A stretch of 64,000 nt of DNA, taken from assembly GCF_009695545.1 (NCBI RefSeq), contig NZ_VUNS01000005.1, positions 124,001 to 188,000 of the forward strand, written 5' to 3'. Position 1 is the first letter of the stretch; each line of letters opens with the position of its first letter. Under the pieces are notes generated by a model. It was not told the DNA's origin. It worked only from the letters and a program-made list of their open reading frames with translations, and searched no databases. The DNA comes from Victivallis lenta (GTDB lineage: Bacteria; Verrucomicrobiota; Lentisphaeria; Victivallales; Victivallaceae). The position numbers and the translations under genes are program-made. Below, in pieces: positions 41,772 to 49,953 of this stretch.

Positions 41772-42728
41772 TTATTGCAGGCACTGCACCGCCAGCTTTT
41801 CAATCGTCACGTCGAACTGCCCTGCGGTTTTATGGAACGCGATCACGACCAGAAACCGGTCCAGCTTCGCGAATTCGGGGGAATTCAACACATACTCCCC
41901 CGCTTTTTCCGTCGGCACGATCTGCATTTCGGCGAAGTTCGGCTGTCCTTCGTCACGGCGCGCCCCGAATACGATCACGCCGGACTTCGCGTTGCCGGGA
42001 GCGCCGGACAGGCGGATCAGCAATCCCGCCGCTCTGCCCGGTGCCGGATTTTTCACCTCGTGCTTCACCGCCGCATAGGTCCGGCCCCCGGTCACGCAGC
42101 GCATTGCCGGTCTGCCGTCGACGGTTGCCGGCGCCACCTGTTCCGGCCCCGGATTCCCGGCGTCGAATCCCGGCCACGCCTGCTGCAGCGCCGCGCTGTC
42201 GGCGGCCTGCGCAAAGCCGTCCACCGCCAGCAGCTCCGCCGCGGCGACGGCCACGTCGTCGACGGTCGCCGCCAGGGTGCCCCCGGTTTTGTTGAACATC
42301 AGCAGGACCGCAAATTTGTCCAGCTTTCCGAGCCCCGCGACCGGAACCGTGACCGTCCGCGCCCCGCCGGAACGCAGCGGAATCACCATGCGGCCGAGGT
42401 CGGCGCCGCCTTTTTCCGGGCGCACCGCCACGGTCAGCACCGCGTCCGCCGGATTCGCGGCGTCGCCTTTCACGGCCAGCTTGATCCCGGCGGCCTTCGC
42501 GCCGAACGGATTTGCGAGCTCCCGCCAGAGGATGGAGTAGTCGCGTGCCGCCGTCACCTGCATCGCCTTGCCGTTCAAAGCGCCGATTGCAACCGTGTCC
42601 GGCGCGGGATTGCCCGCGTCGAACTCCTGCCAGACCCGCCGCAGCGCCGCCGTGTCCGGATAAGCTTCAAAATCCTCCGCCGCCAGCAAAAGAGGCAGAA
42701 ACAGCACTGGAAACCATTTTCGTTTCAT
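41772..42728 (-). CDS. Secreted protein made of two FDAGNP-type beta domains
   Basis: 318 residues, signal peptide of about 16. Two copies of one domain follow in tandem. Copy 1 (about 17-165) opens EDFEAYPDTAALRRVWQEF, DAGNPAP; copy 2 (about 166-318) opens VDGFAQAADSAALQQAWPGF, DAGNPGP. Each then shows an R/KPAM-V-x-G strand and a K-LD-F/KF-VV/LL-x-F-K strand pair near its end. The N-terminal domain of the 34012-35970 protein is a third copy. The beta-rich pattern and context suggest a carbohydrate-binding module; I know no named family for it. First structural gene after the LacI regulator. Confidence 0.7.
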   Translation of the reverse strand: MKRKWFPVLFLPLLLAAEDFEAYPDTAALRRVWQEFDAGNPAPDTVAIGALNGKAMQVTAARDYSILWRELANPFGAKAAGIKLAVKGDAANPADAVLTVAVRPEKGGADLGRMVIPLRSGGARTVTVPVAGLGKLDKFAVLLMFNKTGGTLAATVDDVAVAAAELLAVDGFAQAADSAALQQAWPGFDAGNPGPEQVAPATVDGRPAMRCVTGGRTYAAVKHEVKNPAPGRAAGLLIRLSGAPGNAKSGVIVFGARRDEGQPNFAEMQIVPTEKAGEYVLNSPEFAKLDRFLVVIAFHKTAGQFDVTIEKLAVQCLQ

Positions 42729-42743
42729 CTCGCAACTCCTTGA

Positions 42744-43757
42744 TTATTTCGCCGCCTGTGTCGTTTTCCTGATTACCAGCGGAGCATTCAGCAACTGGGA
42801 CTGCACCGGTTTCCCTGCGAAGATATCCAGCATCATCCTGGCCGCCAGCTGCCCGATCCGCTCCTTGGGCTGGGCCATCGTGCTCAGCGGATAGATCATC
42901 TGCTTGGCGGCGATTTCCAGGTCGTCGAAGCCGATGATCGCCAGCTCCTCCGGAATCCTCCGCCCCAGCTCCAGCGCGGCTTGGATCGTTCCCAGCGCCG
43001 CCACATCCGACGCGGCGAAAATCGCGGTTATGTCCGGATGCCGGGTCAGCAGTTCCAGCGCGGCTTCGCGCCCGGCTTCGATCGACATAAAGCATTTGCG
43101 GACAAAACGTTCCTCTGCAAGGCCGTGGCCGTGCATCGCGGCATCGTATCCCCGGTGGCGGTCCACGAGTTCAGGCGACTCGTCGTCGTGGGCGATGAAG
43201 CCGATCCTGCTGTGGCCGAGTCCGATCAGGTGTTCGGTGGCTTCGCGCCCTCCGGTCAGATTGTCCACTGTGACTGCGTATTCGCCGAATTCGGTAAAGT
43301 GATTCATCACCTGAATCACCGGGACTCCGATCGCTTTCAGGTTCTCCGCCAGTTCCAGCTGATGCCGCTGCGGGTACAGGATGATGCCGTCCACATTGCG
43401 CTGCATCAGCCGCGAGAGCACCCGGCGCTGCCGGTTTGCATCGAAATCCAGTGAATCCAGCAGCAGCGTGAAATCCTGTTCCCCCGCCACCTCTTCGATG
43501 CCGGCGATGATGTTGCCGAAGAAACTGCTGTTCAGATACGGCGCCAGCACCCCGATGAAGCTGCTGCGGTGAGTGACCAGGGAACGCGCCGCTGCATTCG
43601 GCGCATACCCCATCCGGAGCGCGGTTTCCTGAATCCTTTTGCGGGTTTCGGGAGACAGCCGCCCGGTGCCGTTCAGGCCGGTTGAAACCGCTTTGACCGA
43701 CAGCCCCAGCTCCTGTGCGATATCTTTCAGAGTTACTGTTGAATTTTTCCTGACCAT
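42744..43757 (-). CDS. LacI-family transcriptional regulator
   Basis: 337 residues. HTH at about 8-30 (VTLKDIAQELGLSVKAVSTG), hinge LVTHRSSFIGVLAPYLNSSF, then a sugar-binding domain (GIILYPQ, VPVIQVMNHF, IAIFAASD-like IFAASDVAALG, IIGFDDLEIA, STMAQPKERIGQLAARMM). It leads the nine-gene minus-strand operon to 33030 and is 15 bases from the next gene. It is probably a repressor relieved by the imported sugar, controlling symporter, esterase, DUF4434 and secreted proteins together. Confidence 0.92.
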   Translation of the reverse strand: MVRKNSTVTLKDIAQELGLSVKAVSTGLNGTGRLSPETRKRIQETALRMGYAPNAAARSLVTHRSSFIGVLAPYLNSSFFGNIIAGIEEVAGEQDFTLLLDSLDFDANRQRRVLSRLMQRNVDGIILYPQRHQLELAENLKAIGVPVIQVMNHFTEFGEYAVTVDNLTGGREATEHLIGLGHSRIGFIAHDDESPELVDRHRGYDAAMHGHGLAEERFVRKCFMSIEAGREAALELLTRHPDITAIFAASDVAALGTIQAALELGRRIPEELAIIGFDDLEIAAKQMIYPLSTMAQPKERIGQLAARMMLDIFAGKPVQSQLLNAPLVIRKTTQAAK

Positions 43758-44404
43758 TCCGGTTTCCCGATTTTTTGCTTCATCGTTGTAGCATGTGGAT
43801 AATTATACCCGATTTTCCTGCAAAAAGCAAGAGGCGGAAACAAAATTTTCAATATTTTTCGTATCGGCAGCAGAAAAATCAGATGCCGGCCGGGTGCGGA
43901 AGGGCCGTCCGCCGCTTCTGCCGGGGAGACAGGGCGCCGTTTCCGTCCCGCGCGATTCTTCCATATTGCGGCACGTGCCGGCTTTCGGCCATCGTGATAT
44001 CACCGTTCTGACGCCGTGTCCGGACCGCAGATCGACCGCAGGTCGGTCCCGCGGATAATCACGATTCCGACGTTCCGCTGTGCGTCGCTGACTGCCGGGC
44101 GGACTCTGGTCGTCGAATGCGGCTCTGCTTGTCACTTATCTCGGGAGATCCATCCCGGATGCGAAATGTGAATCTTGCAATCCGAAAATGAGCCGGCCTG
44201 GAGTATATCGTTTTTTTGAATATGCGGAGTCTTTTCGGGAAATCTGAGTGTTCCGGCGTTCGGGCCCATGCCGCCGGAACGATCCGGCTGCCCCGGTGAT
44301 GCGGGGACGTGGAAATTTTCTGAAAAACAGCGGTTTCCGATTTGCCGCTTCTCCGGACATGTGATCTTTTATAAGAAGGACAATCTGAAAGGAGCCGGAT
44401 CTGG
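43758..44404. other. 647-base intergenic region between divergent genes
   Basis: Contains the LacI promoter at 43802-43830 and a perfect 9-base inverted repeat, GTTCCGGCG/CGCCGGAAC (44250-44258, 44272-44280), which may be a structured leader or operator of the gene at 44405. A minus-strand stretch at about 44010-44110 reads QRNVGIVIIRGTDLRSI, vaguely like a protein fragment, but has stops and no start. No gene is called. Confidence 0.55.
43802..43830 (-). promoter_or_regulatory. Promoter of the long carbohydrate operon
   Basis: Minus strand TTGCTT (43825-43830), 17-base spacer, TATAAT (43802-43807). Confidence 0.7.
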
Positions 44405-45286
44405 ATGAGAAATGTGATTCTGGGAACCGACTGGTGGACCGACTGCGACGACGCCGTCGCAGTCCGGCTGCTGGCCAATCTGCACAGGGCGGGACATCTG
44501 CGGCTGCTCGGCGTCGCCGTGAGCGGCTGCATGGAGGATTCGGTCCGTTCGCTCGACGCATTCCTGCGGGACTGCGGCGTCGAAGTTCCGATCGGAATTG
44601 ATCTGGAGGCGACCGATTTCGGCGGCCGCCCCCCTTACCAGAAACGGCTGGCCGCGCTGCCGTCGCGTTTCGGCGGCAACGCCGACGCCGAGAATCCGGT
44701 CGGGCTGTACCGCCGCCTGCTTGCCGCTTCCTGCGGACCGGTCGAGCTGATCGAGATCGGTTATCCGCAGATTCTCGCGGCTTTGCTCGATTCTCCGGCC
44801 GACGCATATTCGCCGCTGGACGGAGAGAGCCTGGTCCGTGCAAAAGTCTCCCGGCTCTGGATCATGGCCGGGAAATGGGACGAGCCCGACGGCGGGCGCG
44901 AGAACAACTTCGCCCGCAACCGCCGTGCCTCCGCCGCCGCCGCGCATCTCTGCGACCGGTGGCCGACCCCCGTGACCTTTCTGGGCTGGGAGGTCGGCTC
45001 GACGGTGATTTCCGGGGCGAAGCTGCCGGACTGCGACCTGCTCAGGCAGGTGTTGATCGACCACGGCTCCGCGGCCGGGCGCTCCTCCTGGGACCCGATG
45101 CTGATTCTGCTCGCCGCCGCAGGAGACCCGGAAAAGGCCGGATACCGCTGTGTTTACGGTACGGCTTCGGTCGATCCGGAGAGCGGGCGCAACTATTTCC
45201 GGCAGGCTTCCGACGGCAGTCACTGCTATGTTGTGAAGCTGCGCCCCGACGCATGGTATGCCGCCGAGATCGACCGGCGATTGTAA
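44405..45286 (+). CDS. Nucleoside hydrolase (IUNH superfamily)-like protein
   Basis: 293 residues. The N-terminus MRNVILGTDWWTDCDDAVAV holds the IUNH metal motif, with D-x3-D-x-DD spacing rather than the usual D-x-D-x3-DD, and LLGVAVSGCMEDSVRSL follows as in the family. LWIMAGKWDEPDGGRENNFA matches the central G-G-x4-G-N region and supplies Asn/Asp ligands. SSWDPMLILLAAAGDPE carries the C-terminal Asp. IUNH enzymes split nucleosides to ribose and base; this diverged member could act on another N-glycoside. AAAGGAG 9 bases before the ATG. Monocistronic, with no adjacent purine gene. Confidence 0.72.
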   Translation: MRNVILGTDWWTDCDDAVAVRLLANLHRAGHLRLLGVAVSGCMEDSVRSLDAFLRDCGVEVPIGIDLEATDFGGRPPYQKRLAALPSRFGGNADAENPVGLYRRLLAASCGPVELIEIGYPQILAALLDSPADAYSPLDGESLVRAKVSRLWIMAGKWDEPDGGRENNFARNRRASAAAAHLCDRWPTPVTFLGWEVGSTVISGAKLPDCDLLRQVLIDHGSAAGRSSWDPMLILLAAAGDPEKAGYRCVYGTASVDPESGRNYFRQASDGSHCYVVKLRPDAWYAAEIDRRL

Positions 45287-45319
45287 CTCCCGCGACGTAT
45301 CCGGTGAGCCGTCACGGGG

Positions 45320-46198
45320 TTAACGGCAGTGGCCGCGGAACCGGCAGAGTGTGCAGTGTGCCGGGTTGCGCGGGAAGTCCTCTTCGCGGACGGTTCCGTC
45401 CGGCCGGACCGCGTTCAGCATTTCTGCCGCGCCGCCCCGGATTTCCCGCAGCGTCCGGCTGATGTTCAGTTCTTTCCCGGCCAGCCGCAGGGCGCCTTTG
45501 CCGGGGATCAGTTCCAGCGAGCGGACACGCTCCGGCGGAATATGCAGCTTGTTTGCGGCATGAAACTTATGGAGCAGCACCGTGCTGTCGGCACCGGAGC
45601 CCTCGACGATCGTGAGCACGCCCTTTTCCTCGAAAGCCAGTATCGGCGCCGCGAAACAGCGCAATTCGCCGACGGCGACTTCAAGCGGCGAATCAATGGG
45701 ACGGCGGAACAGGTAACGGGTTCGGGCGAGCATGGCAAGCGGGCCGGAACTCATGGCGGTCATCGCATTCCTCAGCCGTTTTTCGAGTTCCCTCAACAGT
45801 TCGCCGGGCGGTGTGCTGTTGTAATAGAGCGCGGCGAGCATCGGGTGCGCATGGTCGGTGCGGAATTCGTCCCGGAGCATCCGGCGGAATTCCCGGCGGA
45901 GGCGGCCGGGTACGGCGCCGTACGGATCTGCTTCGCTGTCCGGCAGCTCCGCGTCTTCCTCCTCGTGGGGCCGGTAAAAACGGCGGCGCAGTTCGGCCGC
46001 GATCAGGCGGTGCAGATAAGCGCGCTCCGAGAGCAGTGAACGCATTTCATGGAGCCGGCGCAGTTCTCCGCCGGAATCCGGGTCATGCCCGCCGCGGGCG
46101 GCGTAATAATGCAGGAAATATTTCCGGCGGCAGCAGTTCCACATCTCCTGCCGCCGGAGGGACCAGCTGAAGGTGAATTCCGCCGCGTTGCGGATCAT
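45320..46198 (-). CDS. RecB/Cas4-like PD-(D/E)XK-type protein with Cys cluster
   Basis: 292 residues. FSWSLRRQEMWNCCRRKYFL and HYYAARGG at the N-terminus and CTLCRFRGHC at the C-terminus resemble the iron-sulfur staple of Cas4/AddB-type nucleases (one or two Cys early, three late). The middle contains REFRRMLRDEF and VGELRCFAAP, FEEKGVLTIVEGSG, where the D-x(n)-E-x-K core would be expected; I cannot find a clear Lys, so the nuclease may be inactive. The start overlaps the purT stop by one base (TGATG), indicating coupled translation. No CRISPR or repair gene is near. Assignment is tentative. Confidence 0.55.
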   Translation of the reverse strand: MIRNAAEFTFSWSLRRQEMWNCCRRKYFLHYYAARGGHDPDSGGELRRLHEMRSLLSERAYLHRLIAAELRRRFYRPHEEEDAELPDSEADPYGAVPGRLRREFRRMLRDEFRTDHAHPMLAALYYNSTPPGELLRELEKRLRNAMTAMSSGPLAMLARTRYLFRRPIDSPLEVAVGELRCFAAPILAFEEKGVLTIVEGSGADSTVLLHKFHAANKLHIPPERVRSLELIPGKGALRLAGKELNISRTLREIRGGAAEMLNAVRPDGTVREEDFPRNPAHCTLCRFRGHCR

Positions 46199-47382
46199 CA
46201 GAGTTCGACGGAGAGCTTTTCGCGCATGCGGAACACCTTTTCAAGCGCTTTGTCGGTCGATTCGGCCCGGGCGAGACAGACGCCGAGGCGGCGGTGTCCC
46301 TTGAGTTCCGGTTTGCCGAACAGCCGGAGCTGGGTGTCCGGCTCGCTGAGCGCATCGGCGACATTGGCGAAGCGGACCGCCTTCGAGTTGCCGTCGGCGA
46401 CCACCGCTTTCGAGGCGGAGGGGCCGTGGAACGCGATATTCGGAATCGGCAGCCCGAGGATGGCCCGGGCGTGGAGATCGAACTCCGACAGATCCTGCGA
46501 GATCATGGTCACCATGCCGGTGTCGTGCGGGCGCGGACTCACTTCGCTGAAAATCACCCGGTCGCCGCAGACGAAAAGCTCGACGCCGAAAATGCCGTAA
46601 CCGCCGAGCGCCCCGGTGACCAGCCCGGCGATGCGTTCCGCCTCGGCCCGCGCCTTGCCGCTCATCTTCTGCGGCTGCCACGACTCCTGATAATCCCCGT
46701 CGACCTGGTGGTGGCCGATCGGCTCCAGATACGACGTGCCGCCGACGTGGCGGACGGTGAGCAGCGTGATTTCATAATCGAATTTGACGAAGCCTTCGAC
46801 AATGACCTTGCCGGCTCCGGCCCGGCCTCCCTCCTGGGCGATTTTCCAGGAGTGATCGATGTCGGACGCAGACCGGATGACGCTCTGGCCGTGGCCGGAG
46901 GAGCTCATGATCGGCTTGACCACGCACGGGATGCCGACTGCCTGCACGGCCGCATCGAACTCTTCGCGCGTCGCCGCGAAGCGGTACGGGCTGGTCGGAA
47001 CCTTGAGTTCCTCGGCCGCGAGACGGCGGATTCCCTCCCGGTTCATGGTGAGCTTTGTCGCCCGTGCGGTCGGCACGACATGGTAGCCTTCGCTCTCCAG
47101 GGCGAGCAGCGTATCGGTGGCGATCGCTTCGACTTCCGGTACGATGAGGTCCGGCTTTTCGCGTTCTATGACCTGCCGCAGCTCTGCGCCGTCAAGCATG
47201 TTGATCACGTGAGAGCGGTGGGCAACCTGCATGCCGGGCGCATTCGCGTACCGGTCGACCGCGATGGTTTCCACGCCGAACCGCTGCATCGCGATTACGA
47301 CCTCTTTCCCGAGTTCCCCCGCGCCGCAGAACAGAACCTTGAAGGCCGAGGGAGTCAACGCCGTACCGATCGAATTCGCCAT
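46198..47382 (-). CDS. purT: Formate-dependent phosphoribosylglycinamide formyltransferase
   Basis: 394 residues, full length. PurT joins formate to GAR with ATP, the third step of purine synthesis, bypassing 10-formyl-THF. ATP-grasp features: [20 protein letters not shown] (N-terminal dinucleotide-like fold), [15 protein letters not shown] (ATP loop), [39 protein letters not shown] and [20 protein letters not shown], the last two carrying Mg ligands. AAAGGATCC 8 bases before the ATG, with a TTGCTT-17-TATATT promoter at 47439-47467. Use of formate fits an anaerobe with formate from pyruvate formate-lyase. Confidence 0.96.
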   Translation of the reverse strand: MANSIGTALTPSAFKVLFCGAGELGKEVVIAMQRFGVETIAVDRYANAPGMQVAHRSHVINMLDGAELRQVIEREKPDLIVPEVEAIATDTLLALESEGYHVVPTARATKLTMNREGIRRLAAEELKVPTSPYRFAATREEFDAAVQAVGIPCVVKPIMSSSGHGQSVIRSASDIDHSWKIAQEGGRAGAGKVIVEGFVKFDYEITLLTVRHVGGTSYLEPIGHHQVDGDYQESWQPQKMSGKARAEAERIAGLVTGALGGYGIFGVELFVCGDRVIFSEVSPRPHDTGMVTMISQDLSEFDLHARAILGLPIPNIAFHGPSASKAVVADGNSKAVRFANVADALSEPDTQLRLFGKPELKGHRRLGVCLARAESTDKALEKVFRMREKLSVEL

Positions 47383-47438
47383 TTTTTATGGATCCTTTTC
47401 ATCAAAAAGAAGATGAGTGAACTTGTTTTCCGGAGGAT

Positions 47439-47467
47439 AATATAACGCTTCTCCCCCCGAAAAGCAA
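47439..47467 (-). promoter_or_regulatory. Promoter of purT
   Basis: Minus strand TTGCTT (47462-47467), 17-base spacer, TATATT (47439-47444). Confidence 0.65.
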
Positions 47468-47474
47468 GACCGTT

Positions 47475-49952
47475 TCAGAAGATCGGCATGACCTTTTCGG
47501 CCGGAACCCAGCCGTCCTGCCCGTTGACCCCGATCCGCACGAAATCGCCGTTCCGGTCGAGAATTCTCGCGTCGCTTCCGCCGGAGACAACTGCGACGAC
47601 ACTGCCGCTCGAAGCGGCCGGCAGCGAACGCAGCTCCAGCGAACTGCCCAGCACGACCGCACGTTCCGGGCGGTAGGTGGTGTGCATCTGGAAATACATC
47701 GCCGTCGAAGCCAGCACGAAGACCGCTGCGGCGCAGAGAAGCGCCGTCCGGGTCAGCAGCGGCGGCAGTTTGCGCCGCACCGCTCCGGCGACGGCGAGGA
47801 CGGCGAGGGCCGTTGCCGCGATCATCAGATACCAGTCCGGCCGCAGCGCATCGCGGTAGCGGCCGACCGCGCCGCCGTCATATTCGGGCAGCTTCAGCGC
47901 GGTGTTGACCTGCCGCAGGTCTTCCGTGATGACCGGGTCGAGCGGGGCGAGCCGGTGGGCCCGTTCGAAGTACCCCTTCGCCAGCGGCAGGTCGCCGAGC
48001 CGGTAGGCCGCTTCGCCGAGGTTGTAGAGAATGTGCGGCGAAGGCGCCCGGTCGTTCAGGGCCTCCCGGTAGTGCCGGATCGCGGCCGGGTAGTCGCCGG
48101 CCGCGAAGGCCGCGCCGCCCTGTTCGAACGCGCCGGGTTTCTCCGCGGCTCCGGCCGGGAAAACGGCGAGGACGAAGAGAAGGAACAGCGCCGCATATTT
48201 CCGGAGCCCCGCCGACAGGAGTTCGACGTTCTCTTTCGAGAACAGCTTGTGCCGCGCCGCGGCGGGCATGAATTCCGCCGCCTGCACGGATTCGAGGAAC
48301 GCCTTCAGAGCCGGGTCTTCGATTTTTGCGGTGATTTCGGACGGAGTCGCGCCGGGCGGCAGCCGCAGCGCTTCGGCCAGAAGCGGATGAACCGAGACGG
48401 AGAGCAGCTGCAGGAACTCCTCCTCCGAGCGGGTGTTTTTCAGCCTGGCGATCAGTTTCGGCACCTCCTTCTTCAGCAGCCGGACGCGGCGGAACTCCGG
48501 ATCGTTCTGCATCCGGTGCTTCCGGCGGGCGGCCAGTTCGATGACGAGCGCGGCAATCGCCGCGAGGAGCACAATGGCCGCTGCGGGCGGCAGCGCATGG
48601 CGGATGAGCGGCAGCGGAACCGTTTTGCCGGGGCTGGTCCGATGCAGGTGCTGTGCGGACTGGACGGGGTCGGCTGCGGCGGGCGCGGCTTCCCCGGAGA
48701 GCGGGGCGGCTTCGCCGGTTGAGTAGCCGGGCGTCATCGGCAGGTCGTTTGGGGCGACCGGCAGCCGGAGGTCCAGCTCGTGAACCGCGTAACTCCCGGT
48801 CGCCGGGTCGAAGGTCGCAAACTTCATCGTTTTGGAGAACTCCCCGGCCTTGAGCGGCACAACCGCGTAGCTGATCCGGATTTCACCGGGTTTGTCCTTC
48901 TGCACTTCCGGCGGAAAGACGCGCATGTTCTCGAAGGCGAGCTTCGGCGCCGAGAGCGTCTCGATGGTCCCGCTGCCCTTGAGTTCGAGGAAAAAGCTCA
49001 GCGCTTCCCCGGCTTTGGCCTCCTTGCGGTCGAAGCCGCCGGTGAGGGTCCACCGGCCGAGCAGTCCGAGATTGACGGCATCCTTCGGCGCCGGGGGCAG
49101 CGACTTGATCTCGATTGCGCCCGGGGAGCTGGTTTCGACCTTGTAGGTCGTGTATTCGACATCGGAGAACGGGAAGCCGAAGCCGAAGCCGAAACTCGGG
49201 CGGCTGCGCTGTTCGTCCGGCAGCGCGACCGAAAGCGTCAGGCTCGCCTTCGGCTCGATCTTCCCGGGCTTCAGCGGGCGCATGACCGTGTCGAAGTCGA
49301 AACGGATAAAGCGTTTCCCGTTCTGGACGGTCTGGCGGATGTCCGGTTCCGCGAAGTTGCTGGTGCGGCCGTCGGGCCACTGGTAGCTGCGTGAAACGAG
49401 ATCCGAGGTCCCGGTGAGCTCGGGCAGCCGGTTCAGCCGCGGCTGGAGCTCCGAAAGAGCGAGGACCGTGACCCGCATCGGAATCGCCTCGCCCACATAA
49501 TAGGTCTGCCGCTTGTCCGGCAGCGTCAGTTCGCCGAACACCGCATCGCTGAGGCGGGTGGCGCTTCCGCCGGCCCGGTCGTCCACCTGCATTTCGGAGA
49601 GCGGCACGACTTTGACCTCGATCTTCTGCGTCTGTTCCTCCCTGCCGTCGATTTTCACCTTGAAGGCCGGGATGACGAGCGTACCGGGCGCCGTTCCGCG
49701 AATGCCGACCGAAAGCGTGTTGACCCGTTTGCCGTTCAGGATCGAAACTCCGTTTCGGCGGATATTCGTAAGCCAGTCTCCGCCGGAGAGCTCCGGCAGC
49801 GAAATCGGCCCGTCGATGGAGCCCTCGAATTCCATGGTGAAGTAAAACACCTCGTTTTCGGGAACCGTGTCACGGTCGACCGATACCTGAAGCCCTGCGG
49901 CCGATGCGAGAACGGCCGCGAAAAACAGTATTGCTGAAAGAAATTTTTTCAC
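47475..49952 (-). CDS. BatD-BatE fusion protein
   Basis: 825 residues. Signal peptide (about 1-19), then a BatD oxygen-tolerance region to about 430 (VSVDRDTVPENEVFYFTMEF, LPELSGGDWLTNIRRNGVSI), a membrane helix (AAAIVLLAAIAALVIELAAR, near 455) and a cytoplasmic helical stretch. A second signal-like helix (YAALFLLFVLAVFPAGAAEK, near 595) starts a BatE part: TPR units (AFAAGDYPAAIRHYREALND, AYRLGDLPLAKGYFERAHRL), two membrane helices and a C-terminal SH3b domain (GSDARILDRNGDFVRIGVNG, QDGWVPAEKV). Bat proteins aid stress or oxygen tolerance with MoxR chaperones. GTG start with AAAGGA 9 bases upstream, one base after the BatB-BatC stop. Confidence 0.82.
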   Translation of the reverse strand: MKKFLSAILFFAAVLASAAGLQVSVDRDTVPENEVFYFTMEFEGSIDGPISLPELSGGDWLTNIRRNGVSILNGKRVNTLSVGIRGTAPGTLVIPAFKVKIDGREEQTQKIEVKVVPLSEMQVDDRAGGSATRLSDAVFGELTLPDKRQTYYVGEAIPMRVTVLALSELQPRLNRLPELTGTSDLVSRSYQWPDGRTSNFAEPDIRQTVQNGKRFIRFDFDTVMRPLKPGKIEPKASLTLSVALPDEQRSRPSFGFGFGFPFSDVEYTTYKVETSSPGAIEIKSLPPAPKDAVNLGLLGRWTLTGGFDRKEAKAGEALSFFLELKGSGTIETLSAPKLAFENMRVFPPEVQKDKPGEIRISYAVVPLKAGEFSKTMKFATFDPATGSYAVHELDLRLPVAPNDLPMTPGYSTGEAAPLSGEAAPAAADPVQSAQHLHRTSPGKTVPLPLIRHALPPAAAIVLLAAIAALVIELAARRKHRMQNDPEFRRVRLLKKEVPKLIARLKNTRSEEEFLQLLSVSVHPLLAEALRLPPGATPSEITAKIEDPALKAFLESVQAAEFMPAAARHKLFSKENVELLSAGLRKYAALFLLFVLAVFPAGAAEKPGAFEQGGAAFAAGDYPAAIRHYREALNDRAPSPHILYNLGEAAYRLGDLPLAKGYFERAHRLAPLDPVITEDLRQVNTALKLPEYDGGAVGRYRDALRPDWYLMIAATALAVLAVAGAVRRKLPPLLTRTALLCAAAVFVLASTAMYFQMHTTYRPERAVVLGSSLELRSLPAASSGSVVAVVSGGSDARILDRNGDFVRIGVNGQDGWVPAEKVMPIF

Positions 49953-49953
49953 G

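Noticed and set aside
44010-44110. Minus-strand fragment reading QRNVGIVIIRGTDLRSI as a gene remnant
   Set aside because: Only about 40 codons between stops, no start or RBS, and too short to match with a family by eye.
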